Positions 1-8,945 of a DNA stretch of 64,000 nucleotides are shown piece by piece. The DNA is taken from contig CAWIVF010000004.1 in the NCBI GenBank assembly GCA_963839535.1, positions 15,199 through 79,198 of the forward strand, in the 5' to 3' direction. Source of the DNA: RHKX01 sp963839535 (GTDB taxonomy: Bacteria > Actinomycetota > Thermoleophilia > Solirubrobacterales > 70-9). Position numbers and translations under genes: made by a program. Below the pieces are notes generated by a model that was not told the DNA's origin, made no database searches, and saw nothing but the letters and a program-made list of their open reading frames with translations. Positions within the stretch are counted from its first letter, which is position 1; each line of letters begins with the position of its first letter.

Positions 1-188
1 TCGAAGATCCGCTCGACCCGCTCCGAGCGCCCCCAGTCGTCGAGCGTCCGATCGGGCTCGAGCGCGGGCAGCAGCGCGCGCATCCGCTCGCGGTCGGAGA
101 CGTCGATCGCGACTCCCGCCTCCTCCTGCTCGGCCGGCTCGGGGAGCCGCGCGAGAGATGTTCGGCTGGGCGGCACGCGCGCAATCAT
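1..188 (-). CDS. Partial CDS, N-terminal part only, unknown function
   Basis: An open minus-strand frame starts at ATG 188 and runs off the left edge of the window with no stop in 62 codons. The visible part is soluble, rich in Arg, Glu and Pro, with no signal peptide or membrane segment. It is divergent from the hydrolase gene at 250, and the two share a 61-bp intergenic region containing a perfect palindrome. I do not recognise the family from this fragment. The frame and codon use look coding, but the start is only the first plausible ATG. Confidence 0.5.
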   Translation of the reverse strand, partial: MIARVPPSRTSLARLPEPAEQEEAGVAIDVSDRERMRALLPALEPDRTLDDWGRSERVERIF

Positions 189-200
189 CGCACCTGAGGA

Positions 201-221
201 GCGACGGCTCGGAGCCGTCGC
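201..221. repeat. Perfect 10+1+10 bp palindrome in a divergent intergenic region
   Basis: The arms GCGACGGCTC (201-210) and GAGCCGTCGC (212-221) are perfect inverted repeats around one base. The palindrome lies between the divergent starts at 188 and 250, so it could be an operator acting on either gene. No T tract follows, so a terminator is less likely. Confidence 0.55.
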
Positions 222-237
222 GGGCGCCCCCCAGGGG

Positions 238-243
238 TAGCCT
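238..243 (+). promoter_or_regulatory. Putative -10 box of a leaderless promoter
   Basis: TAGCCT ends 6 nt before the ATG at 250. This matches the TANNNT-6/8-start arrangement seen before several other first-of-operon genes in the window, and would give a leaderless mRNA. No clear -35 box is visible. Confidence 0.4.
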
Positions 244-249
244 GGGCCG

Positions 250-1248
250 ATGAGCCCCTCCCCCGCCCGCACCTCGAGCTCGGGTTCGGGCCCGCGGGCG
301 GTCACCTATCCGTATCGCCGGATCGAGCGCCTGGAGCCGACCGAGGCCGACGGGCCGGACCCCTACGGCGAGCCCGACCCGCAGTGGCTGCGGATCGACT
401 GGGCCGAGCACCTGCACTCGATCGAGGCGGGCGGCACCACGATCAACTACGCCGAGATGGGCGAGGGCCCGCCGATCGTGTTCCTGCACGGGCTCGGCGG
501 CTGCTGGCAGAACTGGCTGGAGAACATGCCGCGGATGGCGGAGCTCGGGCACCGGGTCGTCGCCCCGGACCTACCCGGCTTCGGGGCCAGCCCGCTGCCG
601 CCCTGGGAGATCACCATCTCCGCCTACGGCAGGGTGATCGCCGACTTCTGCGAGCGCCTGGGGATCGGCGAATGCACCCTCGTGGGCAACTCGATGGGCG
701 GCTTCGTCGCCGCCGAGGTCGCGATCGGGGAGCCCGAATGGGTCGAGCGCCTCGTGCTGGTGTCGGCGGCCGGGATCAGCCACGCGCAGATGCGCCGCGA
801 GCCGGTCCTCGCCGGCGCCCGGGTCAGCCTGGCCGCGAACCCACTGCTGCTCCGCCTCGACGTCGCCTCGATGCGCCGGCCCGGTCTGCGGCGGCTCGCC
901 TTCGGCGGGGTCATGCGCCACCCGGAGAAGCTCCGGCGCGAGATGCTCGTGGAGATGATCGCGCCGGCGATCGGGGCCGAGGGCTTCCTCCCCGCCGTCG
1001 CGGCGCTCACCGGATACGACCTGCTCGACCACCTCGAGCGGATCGCGGTCCCGACGCTGGTCGTCTGGGGGCGGGACGACCTCGTCGTTCCCTCCTCAGA
1101 CGCTCGCGGCTACGTCGAGCGGATCCAGAACGCCGAGTTGGTCGTCTTCGAGGACTGCGGCCACGTGCCGATGGTCGAGCGGCCGGTCCGCTTCAACCGC
1201 CTGCTCGCCGGCTTCGCCAAGCCCGACGGTGAGGCGGAAGGACCATGA
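250..1248 (+). CDS. Alpha/beta hydrolase
   Basis: This 332-residue protein has the alpha/beta-hydrolase fold 1 layout. An HGLGG oxyanion-hole motif follows the first strands near residue 77. The nucleophile elbow GNSMGG places the catalytic Ser at 148, an acid is available at Asp276/Asp277 in GRDD, and His305 lies in GHVPM. About 65 charged residues precede the fold. The triad is complete, so it should be an active serine hydrolase (esterase, lipase or C-C bond hydrolase type). The substrate cannot be read from sequence. Its stop overlaps the start of the MOSC gene by 4 nt (ATGA), so the two are probably co-translated. The gene appears to be transcribed from a leaderless promoter. Confidence 0.85.
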   Translation: MSPSPARTSSSGSGPRAVTYPYRRIERLEPTEADGPDPYGEPDPQWLRIDWAEHLHSIEAGGTTINYAEMGEGPPIVFLHGLGGCWQNWLENMPRMAELGHRVVAPDLPGFGASPLPPWEITISAYGRVIADFCERLGIGECTLVGNSMGGFVAAEVAIGEPEWVERLVLVSAAGISHAQMRREPVLAGARVSLAANPLLLRLDVASMRRPGLRRLAFGGVMRHPEKLRREMLVEMIAPAIGAEGFLPAVAALTGYDLLDHLERIAVPTLVVWGRDDLVVPSSDARGYVERIQNAELVVFEDCGHVPMVERPVRFNRLLAGFAKPDGEAEGP

Positions 1249-2033
1249 GCGACGGCCGCGATACGTCGCTGGCCCGCTGCGTCGAGCACGTCCTCGGCGA
1301 GCCTGCCAACGCTGCCCCTGCGGAGCGCGCGGAGCTGGAGGAGTGGCTGGGCGCTCGGGGACTGGCGCTTGTCGAAATCGCCGACCCAGGCTCGTTCTCC
1401 CTGGCCGGGAAGTTCCTCGCCCGTCGGGCGCGCGGTTGGAGCGTCGACTTCGGCGTCCCGCCCGGGACGCTGTTCGCGCCTACGGGCGGCGAGGGCGAGG
1501 GTCCAGCGCTTGGCGCGGCTGTCCTCGTCCCGCTTGAGCTGGGCGCCCGCGAGACGGCACCCGGCCCGGTCGCGGCGGGACGCGTGGAGTCGATCGCCGT
1601 CGCCGCCGCCGCCGAGGCCCCGATGCAGCCGCTGGACCGTGTGACGGCGATCGCCGGCCGGGGGCTGGAGGGCGACCGCTACACCACTGGGGCCGGAACG
1701 TTCTCGACGGGGTCCGGCAGGGGCCGGGCGCTGACGCTCGTTGAGGTCGAGGCGGTAGAGGATCTGCGCCGGGCGGGGATCGCGATCGACGGGATCGACA
1801 CCCGCCGCAACCTGGTCGTCTCGGGCATCGACCTCGACGCTCTGATCGGGCGGCGGTTCAGGGTGGGAGCCGTCGAGTGCTTCGGCGCGCGCCGCTGCGA
1901 GCCGTGTGCCCACCTCCAGCGGTTGACCGAGCCCGGCGTCCTACGCGGGTTGGTCCATCGCGGCGGGCTCCGCGCCGACATCCTCAGTGACGGCGAGATC
2001 CGCAAGGGCGACGAGGTCGTGGCCGTCGCCTAG
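1245..2033 (+). CDS. MOSC domain protein with an unassigned N-terminal region
   Basis: The protein has 262 residues. From about residue 105 to the end it matches a MOSC domain: a GRVESI-type first strand, a GLEGDRY motif, a central TLVEVEAVEDL segment, RRNLVV, and a C-terminal RRCEPC segment carrying the conserved Cys. MOSC domains bind molybdenum-cofactor sulfur or related thiol ligands. The first 100 residues contain a GSFSLAGKF segment and are not a family I recognise. The start overlaps the upstream hydrolase stop (ATGA), giving a two-gene operon. The substrate is unknown. Confidence 0.75.
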   Translation: MSDGRDTSLARCVEHVLGEPANAAPAERAELEEWLGARGLALVEIADPGSFSLAGKFLARRARGWSVDFGVPPGTLFAPTGGEGEGPALGAAVLVPLELGARETAPGPVAAGRVESIAVAAAAEAPMQPLDRVTAIAGRGLEGDRYTTGAGTFSTGSGRGRALTLVEVEAVEDLRRAGIAIDGIDTRRNLVVSGIDLDALIGRRFRVGAVECFGARRCEPCAHLQRLTEPGVLRGLVHRGGLRADILSDGEIRKGDEVVAVA

Positions 2034-2051
2034 TGGTCTCGGGCTCCGGCG

Positions 2052-2660
2052 CTAGCGCCGCAGGCCGGAGCGGACGATCGAGAGCATCGCCTGCGGCGTG
2101 CGCCGGCGAGAGCCCGAGAGCGCGTCGGCGAGCGCGTCGGCGGTGCCGGGCCCGTGCATGCCGGTTCCGTGCCCGGTGAGCAGGTGGTCCGGGGAGTAGT
2201 CGGCGAGCCGGCGCGGCGGGAGGAGCCGCAGCATCGGGTGGATGCCGACGGCCTCGCCGGAGGCGCGGAAGTAGCGGGCGGTGCCGACCGCCTCGGCGAC
2301 GACGAGGGCGCGCTCGGCCGGCGCCCAGATCGCGACCTCGTTCCAGAGCTTGTTGCGGACCACGGTGACCGACTCGAGGCCGGTGCCCGTGATCCCGTCG
2401 AACGGAAGGCGGTGGTGCGGGACGGAGTGGCGGCCGGCGACGGCGGCGCAATCGCGGTCGTGGCGGTCGAGCAGCTGCAGGACGCCCGCCGGCTCCCCGA
2501 CCGAGGCGATCCGCTCGTCGAGGCCGGGGACGTCGGTCGGGTCGACGACCCAGACCTTGCCGTCGAGGCGCAGCACGTGGCAGGCACGCTCCATCAGCTC
2601 GCCGTCGTCGACGAGCCAGGAGAGGCCGAGGTCGTGCTCCTCGAAGCGCGGCTCCCCCAT
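2052..2660 (-). CDS. Hypothetical protein, possibly a degenerate metallo-beta-lactamase fold
   Basis: A 202-residue protein starts at ATG 2660, one base inside the ilvD stop (TGATG), so it is translationally coupled to ilvD. It begins with strand-like VDDGELMERACHVLRL and VWVVDPTDVPG, followed by a DRHDRDC motif near residue 68 and a GHGTGMHG motif near residue 170. Spacing and order resemble the MBL-fold HxHxDH and C-terminal His elements, but the metal ligands are incomplete. It is probably an inactive or altered MBL relative. This is inference from pattern only, and the function is unknown. Confidence 0.55.
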   Translation of the reverse strand: MGEPRFEEHDLGLSWLVDDGELMERACHVLRLDGKVWVVDPTDVPGLDERIASVGEPAGVLQLLDRHDRDCAAVAGRHSVPHHRLPFDGITGTGLESVTVVRNKLWNEVAIWAPAERALVVAEAVGTARYFRASGEAVGIHPMLRLLPPRRLADYSPDHLLTGHGTGMHGPGTADALADALSGSRRRTPQAMLSIVRSGLRR

Positions 2661-4348
2661 CAGGAGGTGATCGCACCCTCGGAGGCGCTCGACACGGTGC
2701 GGGCGTACTTCGCCATCACGCCGCTGGTGAAGGCGGGCTCGGGCTGCTCGTAGGCCTCGATCCGGGCGGCGATCTCCTCGTCGCTCAGGTCGACGTCGAT
2801 CGTGCGGGCGTCGACGTCGATCGTCACGGTGTCGCCGTCGCGGAGGGCGGCGATCGGCCCGCCCTTGGCCGCCTCGGGGGCGACGTGGCCGATCATCAGT
2901 CCGCGGGTGGCGCCGGAGAAGCGGCCGTCGGTGAGCAGCGCGACGTCCTCGCCGAGCCCGCCGCCGACGATCGCCGCGGTCACCTGGAGCATCTCCCGCA
3001 TCCCCGGGCCGCCGGTGGGGCCCTCGTTGCGGATCACGATCACGTCGCCGGCCTTGATCTCGCCGGCCTTGACGGCGGTGAAGCAGTCCTCCTCGCATTC
3101 GAAGACCCGCGCCGGACCGCTCTGGCCATGGCGCTCGGTGCCGGCGATCTTCACCACCGCGCCGTCGGGTGCGAGGTTGCCGTGCAGGATCGCGAGCCCG
3201 CCCTGCTGCTTGACCGGATCGGCGACGGGGCGGACGACGTCCTGTCCCGGCTCCTCGGTCGCGGCGTCAGCCTCCTCGCCGATCGTGCGGCCGCTGACCG
3301 TGATCTCGTCCCGGTGCAGCAGCCCGGCCTCCGAGAGCCGGTTGAGCAGCAGCGGGACGCCGCCGGCGCGGTAGAGGTCGGTGGCGACGTAGCGGCCGCC
3401 GGGCTTGAGGTCGGCGAAGAGCGGGGTCTTGCGGGAGATGCGCTCGAAGTCGGCCATCTCGAGGGGCACGCCGGCCTCGCGGGCCACCGCGAGCAGATGC
3501 AGGACGCCGTTGGTCGAGCCACCCGAGGCGCAGACGCAGGCGATCGCATTCTCCAGCGACTCCTTGGTGATGATCCGGCTCGGGCGCAGGTCCTCGGCGA
3601 GGATGCGCATGATCAGCTCGCCGATCCGCTCGGCGACCGTGCTCTTCTCGTCGTCCTCGGCGGGGACCATCGCCGAGCCGCCCGCCGAGATGCCGAGGGC
3701 CTCGAACGCGCAGGCCATCGTGTTCGCGGTGAACTGGGCGCCGCACGCACCGGCGCCGGGGCTCGCGACGTCCTCGAGGGCGGTCAGCTCATCGTCGGTC
3801 ATGTTGCCGGCGGCATGGGCGCCGACCGCCTCGAAGACGTCGACGATCGTCACGTCGCGGCCCTGGTAGCGGCCGGGGGCGATCGAGCCGCCATAGAGCA
3901 TCACCGAGGGGATGTCGAGTCGGGCGAGGGCCATCACGCAGCCGGGGATCGTCTTGTCGCAGCCGGAGAGGGCGACCACCGCATCGAACTGGTAGCCGCG
4001 CACGGTCAGCTCGATCGAGTCGGCGATCACCTCGCGGCTGACCAGCGAGCTCTTCATGCCCTTGGTCCCCATCGTGATCCCGTCCGAGACCGCGATCGTG
4101 TTGAACTCCATCGGCGTGCCGCCGGCGGCCCGGACGCCGTCCTTGATGTGCTTGGCGAGGCCGCGGAGGTGGAAGTTGCAGGGCATCGCCTCGATCCAGG
4201 TGTTGGCGATGCCGATCGTCGGCCGCTTGAGCGCCGCGTCGTCGTAGCCGATCCCCTTCATGTAGGCGCGCGCCGCGGCCCGGTCCGGCCCGTCGAACAC
4301 CGCTGCGGATCGCGGCCGCGGAAGCTCCGTCTGCTCGGCGTCGCTCAT
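2660..4348 (-). CDS. ilvD: Dihydroxy-acid dehydratase
   Basis: This 562-residue protein has the usual IlvD length. It catalyses dehydration of 2,3-dihydroxy-acids to 2-keto acids in valine, leucine and isoleucine biosynthesis, using an iron-sulfur cluster and Mg2+. The three cluster cysteines are visible in MPCNFH, SGCDKTIPG and GACGAQFTANTM. ASGGSTNGVLHLLA and DGRFSGATRG are further family signatures. The start at 4348 is chosen because it gives the family N-terminus and overlaps the upstream stop by 4 nt (ATGA). The 202-residue hypothetical gene follows with a 1-nt overlap. The frame is intact. Confidence 0.95.
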   Translation of the reverse strand: MSDAEQTELPRPRSAAVFDGPDRAAARAYMKGIGYDDAALKRPTIGIANTWIEAMPCNFHLRGLAKHIKDGVRAAGGTPMEFNTIAVSDGITMGTKGMKSSLVSREVIADSIELTVRGYQFDAVVALSGCDKTIPGCVMALARLDIPSVMLYGGSIAPGRYQGRDVTIVDVFEAVGAHAAGNMTDDELTALEDVASPGAGACGAQFTANTMACAFEALGISAGGSAMVPAEDDEKSTVAERIGELIMRILAEDLRPSRIITKESLENAIACVCASGGSTNGVLHLLAVAREAGVPLEMADFERISRKTPLFADLKPGGRYVATDLYRAGGVPLLLNRLSEAGLLHRDEITVSGRTIGEEADAATEEPGQDVVRPVADPVKQQGGLAILHGNLAPDGAVVKIAGTERHGQSGPARVFECEEDCFTAVKAGEIKAGDVIVIRNEGPTGGPGMREMLQVTAAIVGGGLGEDVALLTDGRFSGATRGLMIGHVAPEAAKGGPIAALRDGDTVTIDVDARTIDVDLSDEEIAARIEAYEQPEPAFTSGVMAKYARTVSSASEGAITS

Positions 4349-4930
4349 CGGATGCCCGCGGGAGCGCCGCGGCCGGTCCACTCGCTCAACCGCACCAGAT
4401 CGCGACGCACGTGACCGGGGTCGAGCTGGCGGCCGGGCAGGTGCATGTTGGCCGCCCTGATCAGGCCGCGCTCGTCGCCGCGCAGAGCCATCCACTTGGC
4501 GAGGACGTCGTCGGCGTCGGGCAGGCGCTCGCCGAACTCGCCGCCGGTCCGGTCCGGGAACGCGACGCAGTGCTCGCTGAGCAGCTCGCCGGAGCGGACG
4601 TCGTAGCTGACGATCGGCTTGTGCGGGTAGATCAGGTAGCCGTAGGACGGCCCGTCGTCGCCCTCGTCCGGGCCGTAGGCGTGGAGGAACCCGAGCGCCC
4701 GGTAGGCCTCGTAGGCGTCCTGCCCGAGGACGGAGAGGAGAAGTTGCTCGGCCCGGCGCTCGGCGCGGAGCTCGCGGCCGGGGTCGGGAAGGTGATGACG
4801 CGGGCTCGACTGCGTGCGGCGAGGGCTCAGCCGGCGACGGCGCGCAGGCGGCGAGCAGATCAGGCCCGAACGCGACCGCGAGCAGCACCGCCGCGACGAT
4901 CGAGATCGATGCGATTGCCGCGGTGCTCAT
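4345..4930 (-). CDS. Membrane-anchored hypothetical protein, broken by frameshifts
   Basis: The N-terminus at ATG 4930 has a hydrophobic segment (residues 5-30) followed by a basic cluster. From about 4790 down to the stop at 4345 a different frame clearly codes, with GQDAYEAYRALGFL, YGYLIYPHKPIVSYDV and LPDADDVLAKWMALRGDE. The middle must contain two indels, one near 4840 and one near 4790, where restoring a single G re-joins VITFP to DPGREL. The reconstructed protein has about 195 residues, with one N-terminal TM segment and a cytosolic domain. I do not know the family. It overlaps ilvD by ATGA. Confidence 0.5.
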
Positions 4931-4955
4931 CGGCCGCCGCGGAGCTCGGCGCCGG

Positions 4956-5201
4956 TCATCCCCCGGCGGCGGGCGGGAAGAAGATCACGCGCTCGGCATC
5001 GCGGGGAACCTCGGAGAAGTCCCGCACCATCGTCGCCTCGCGCTTGCCGCCGGCCTCCATCATCGGCACGGCCGCCCACATCCCCTGGTCGAGCTGGCGG
5101 CGGAACGCCTCGATCAGCTCGGCCTCCTCGTCGGCCACCTCGGGATCACCCTCGGCGAGTAGCAGGTCGCCGTGACCCGGCTTCATCCGAACGAGCTTCA
5201 T
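4956..5201 (-). CDS. Small conserved-looking hypothetical protein (81 aa)
   Basis: The frame from ATG 5201 encodes 81 residues: an N-terminal MKLVRMKPGHGDLL strand, an acidic helix rich in Glu, then GMWAAVPM and a C-terminal RVIFFPPAAGG. Balanced composition and third-position GC support coding. It stops 25 nt before the next gene start at 4930, in the same orientation as ilvD, so it may be the first gene of that operon. No signal peptide or TM segment is visible. Function is unknown. The 79 bp between it and thiD show no clear signal. Confidence 0.5.
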   Translation of the reverse strand: MKLVRMKPGHGDLLLAEGDPEVADEEAELIEAFRRQLDQGMWAAVPMMEAGGKREATMVRDFSEVPRDAERVIFFPPAAGG

Positions 5202-5280
5202 GGGAGCGATTATGCCAGGGCACCCGAGGGCGCAGGCGCGGCCGCGGGCGATTGGAGGTTGGGGTCGCGGCGGGCCGCGG

Positions 5281-6098
5281 CTATGCGCCGTGGCGCAGCC
5301 GCGTCCGGGCCTTGGTCCCCAGGACGTCCACGGGCCCCGGGCCCGAGCCGATCTCGCGCAGGCCCTGGCCGATGGCCTTGCCGGCCACCGCCCTGGCCTC
5401 AACCGCGGCGTCGCGCAGCTCCCACCCGGAGGCGAGCAGCGCGGCCAGCGTCGAGGAGTGGGTGCAGCCGGAGCCGTGGGCGGCGCCGTCGGGGTGCATC
5501 TCGCCGGCGATCTCGAGCGGCTCCCCCGCCCCGTCGTCGAGGACGTCGACGCCGGCGCCGTGGCCGCCGGTCACGATCACCGCGGCGGGCCCGAGCGACG
5601 CGGATCGCCGCGGCCAGCTCGGCCGGAGGGACGTCGTCGCCCGCGCCGGCGATCGCCCTGCGCCTCGGGCAGGTTCGGGGTCAGCACCGTCGCCAGGGGC
5701 AGGATCAGCTCGATCAGCGCGCTGCGGGCGCCGGGGTCGAGCAGCTCGGCCCCGCTCTCGGAGACCATCACCGGGTCGACCACGACGGGCACCTCGCCGA
5801 CCAGGGCAAGGGCCTCGGCGACGGCCTCCGCGGCCTCGGCCGTCCCGAGCATCCCGACCTTGACCGCATCGACGCCGATGTCCTCGACCACCGCCCGGAC
5901 CTGGGCGATCACCATCTCGGCGGGCACCTGCCGGATCGCATCGACCCCGACCGTGTTCTGGGCCGTCAGCGCGGTGATCGCGCTCATCCCGTGCACCCCG
6001 GCCGCCGCGAAGGCCTTCAGATCGGCCTGGATCCCGGCTCCCCCGCCGGAGTCCGAGCCCGCGATCGTCAGCACCGCCGGTATTCGCTTCTCGCTCAT
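5281..6098 (-). CDS. thiD: Hydroxymethylpyrimidine kinase / phosphomethylpyrimidine kinase (frameshifted)
   Basis: ThiD phosphorylates HMP and HMP-P for thiamine biosynthesis. The N-terminal part from ATG 6098 shows TIAGSDSGGGAGIQADLKAF, TALTAQNT, VKVGML and VVVDPVM, with TPNLPEA before the first break. The C-terminal part lies in another frame: AAVIVTGGH, then HGSGCTHSSTLAA, the PfkB-like anion hole. Two single-base indels are needed, near 5665 (an extra G in a GGG run) and near 5600. Corrected length is about 272 residues, normal for ThiD. The start overlaps the dprA stop (ATGA). No TPP riboswitch can sit directly upstream because dprA adjoins. Confidence 0.85.
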
Positions 6099-7247
6099 CG
6101 GCCGATCGTAGATGCCACCCCCCTTTCGCCTCCCGGCTCGGGCGGCATCTGGGCCGTCCGCGCGTAGCGCCCGGTTGCGTCGCTGCTGACGTAGCCCGTC
6201 CGCTCGAGCCGGCCGAGGCCCGCCAGGGCGGCGGGATAGGCCAGGCCCGTGTCACGGCTGACGGCGTCCGCGCTTCCGGCGCCGGCTTCGACCACCGCCA
6301 GGATCGCCTCCTCGTCGAGCGTGATCGCGGGGCCGACCTCCCGCACCGCCTCACGCCCGGGGCCGAGCAGGAGGTCGAGCACGTCCTGAGCGTGACGGAC
6401 CACCGCGGCCCCGTCGGCGAGCAGGCGGTTCGTGCCCGACGAGCGCCAGGAGTTGACGGGTCCCGGGACCGCGCCGACGAGCCGACCGCCCTCGAGCGCC
6501 ATCTCGGCGGTGATCAGAGAGCCCGACCGCTCGGCAGCCTCGACGACCACGGTGATCCCGGCGAGTGCCGCCATCAGCCGATTCCGCGCCGGGAACATCC
6601 AGCGAAAGGTCGGCGAGCCGGGCGGCAGCTCCGAGAGCACGAGACCCTCCGCCCGGATGCGCTCGTAGAGGCTGCGGCGCGAGCGCGGATAGGGGCGCTC
6701 GGCGCCCGTGCCGAGGACGGCAACCGTCTCCCCCGCCCCGGCCAGCGCTCCCTGATGAGCGGCGGAGTCGATGCCGAGCGCGAGCCCGCTGATCACCGCG
6801 ACCCCGCTCGCCGCCAGCAGACGGCCCAGCTCATGTGCGATCTCCCTGCCGTACGCGCCGGCGCGGCGCGAGCCGACCAGGGTCACCGACCTGCCCGGGG
6901 ACGAGACCGGCCAGCGAGGTCGGGTCGCCGGCTCCGAAGAGGGCGCGCGGGGCGGCGGACCCCAGGTCGCCGAGCGCCGCCGGGAATCCCTCGCCGTGAG
7001 CGCAGCAGCTCCAGCATCCGGCGGCGGCGAGGCGCTCCTCCAGCTCAACGTGGGCGGCGGGTGAGCGCGAGCGGTCGAGGTGCTGGGCCGCGTTGCGCGG
7101 CGCCGTCGCCTCCGCGAGCTCGGCGTCGCCGAGGCCGAGGAGGTCCCGGGCGCGATCGCCGACCCGACCGTCGACCGAGCGGTCGATGTGAGCCGCGAGC
7201 GAGCCGAGCAGCAGCGCCCTCGAAGCGCAGTCGGCGCAGGCCCTCAC
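6095..7247 (-). CDS. dprA: DNA-processing protein A (frameshifted)
   Basis: DprA binds single-stranded DNA and loads RecA during natural transformation. The core Rossmann-like domain is clear: SVTLVGSRRAGAYG, SGLALGIDSAAHQGAL, GTGAERPYP, FRWMFPARNRLMAALA and AAERSGSLITAEMALE. A C-terminal winged-helix region (TLDEEAILAVVEAG) follows. The N-terminal part, from GTG 7247, lies in another frame, with one indel near 6900. The start overlaps the comM stop as GTGA. Corrected length is about 384 residues. Together with comM next door this suggests a competence or DNA-uptake function, although other com genes are not in the window. Confidence 0.88.
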
Positions 7248-8749
7248 GTCCCGCTCCCGCCGCGGCGCCGCATCGTCAACGCCATGTCCACGTCGTCGGC
7301 GCTGATCCGGTCGCGGCCCTCGAGGTCGGCGAGAGTCCGGGCCACCTTCAGCACCCGGTTCCATCCTCTGCCGCTGAGCCCCACGCTGGCGTGGCCGTCG
7401 GCGAGCATCTTCGCGCCGGCTGGAGTCGAGCCGCGCGTGCAGGGCCAGCTCGGGCTCGTCCATCGACGAGTTGACCCGCGATGGACCGAGTCGCGCCGCC
7501 TGGCGCTCGCGCGCACCCAGAACCCGCTCGGCCACTGCGGCTGACGCCTCCCCCGGATCGCCGGCCAGAGCGGAGGCGTCCGGCTGCTCCACCCGCAGCG
7601 CGAGATCGAAGCGGTCGGCCAGCGCGCCGCTGAGCCGGGATTCGTAGGCGCTGATCCGATCGCGCGAGCAGAGGCACCGCTCGGAGGACTCGCCGTGCCC
7701 GCAGGGACATGGGTTCGCCGCCGCGACGATCTGGAAGCGGGCCGGGAAGGTGAGCGCGCCCTGGGCCCGCGCGATCGTCACGCGACCGTCCTCCAGCGGC
7801 TGGCGCAGCGCCTCGAGGCTCGGCCGGCTGAACTCCCCGAGCTCGTCGAGAAAGAGGACGCCCCGATGCGCGATCGTGATCTCCCCGGGCCGCGGTGGCG
7901 ACCCGCCGCCGACGAGCCCGGCCGCCGAGATCGTGTGGTGGGGCGCGCGGAACGGTCGCTGGGCCAGGGTCCCGTCAGGTGGCGGCCGCCCGGCGGCGCT
8001 GGCGATCTTCGTCACCTCCACGGCCTCGGAGCGGCCGAGCGGCGGCAGCAGGGAGGGCAGCCGCCGCGCGGCCAGGGACTTGCCGGCGCCCGGCGGGCCG
8101 ACGATGAGCAGGCCGTGCCCGCCCGCCGCCGCGACCTCCAGCGCGTGGCGCAGGCCCGGCTGGCCGCGCAGGTCGGCGAGATCGGGGAGCGCCGGCGGGC
8201 CGAATCTCGGCCGGCGGCGGCCGCTCGTGCTCAGGCACCTCACCGGTCGCGAGGACGCGGAGGTCGGCGAGCGAGAGGAGCGGGGCGACCGCCAGCTCCT
8301 CCACGAGTGCCGCCTCGCCCGCGTTCGCCGCCGCGACGGCTACACCGGCACCTCCGCGCCGCTCGGCCTCCTCCGCCATCGCGAGCACCCCGGGGAGCGA
8401 CCGGATCGACCCGTCGAGCGCGAGCTCACCCGCCAGCCACCAGTCCGCCAACGGCTCGTGCGGGATCTGCCCCGACGCGCAGAGGATCGCTGCCGCGATC
8501 GCGAGATCGAAGCCCGGCCCCGCCTTGCGCAGGTCCGCCGGCGCGAGGTTCGCCGTGATCCGCTTGAGCGGGAACTCGAATCCGCAGTTGACGATCGCGG
8601 CCCGCACCCGCTCGCGCGACTCCCGAACCGCGGCGTCGGGAAGGCCCACCAGCGAGAACGCCGGCAGCCCGCGGTGGATGTCGATCTCGACGTCCACGGG
8701 CAGCGCATCGACGCCATGGAGGGCGAGGGTTCTGTGTCCGGGCGAGCAT
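7244..8749 (-). CDS. comM: YifB/ComM Mg-chelatase-like AAA+ ATPase (three frameshifts)
   Basis: The protein is reconstructed from ATG 8749. The N-terminal domain has VDVEIDIHRGLPAFSLVGLP and RESRERVRAAI. The AAA+ core has Walker A GPPGAGKS, FRAPHHTIS, Walker B GVLFLDELGEF, and the zinc-like NPCPCG/CLCS cysteines. The C-terminal helical domain ends at 7244. Frames change near 8728, 8215 and 7425, each explained by one base. ComM promotes branch migration of incoming DNA during transformation. TAGCTT lies 8 nt before the ATG, so the mRNA is probably leaderless. It is co-directional and overlapping with dprA. Confidence 0.88.
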
Positions 8750-8945
8750 CGCCGCCGAAGCTAGGTGCCGCCTGCGCACCGATGGCAGTCGCGGAGTGCC
8801 GGGAGAGGAAGGCGCTTGTGCCGAGGGTGTGCCGGTCGGCGGAGTGCGCCCCTCGTGGCAGGTCCGTCGCTGAATCGTCACTCCCCGGGAGCCACGTGGC
8901 GCGCGGACGCCCTCAGGATCGACGCATGAGAACGGACCCACACGG
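8750..8945. other. Divergent intergenic region between comM and yraN
   Basis: This 196-bp stretch holds the putative comM -10 box TAGCTT at 8758-8763 on the minus strand and a 10-bp palindrome GCCACGTGGC at 8891-8900. A seven-codon frame starting near 8927 overlaps the yraN ATG as ATGA and could be chance. I see no RNA gene or longer coding frame. Confidence 0.4.
8758..8763 (-). promoter_or_regulatory. Putative -10 box for comM
   Basis: TAGCTT on the minus strand ends 8 nt before the comM ATG. The same hexamer precedes priA with nearly the same spacing. Confidence 0.4.

Noticed and set aside
4345..8749. True pseudogenes (thiD, dprA, comM, membrane protein)
   Set aside because: The breaks are single-base changes with full conservation on both sides, and the same pattern affects essential genes throughout the window. 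Sequence error is the better explanation.
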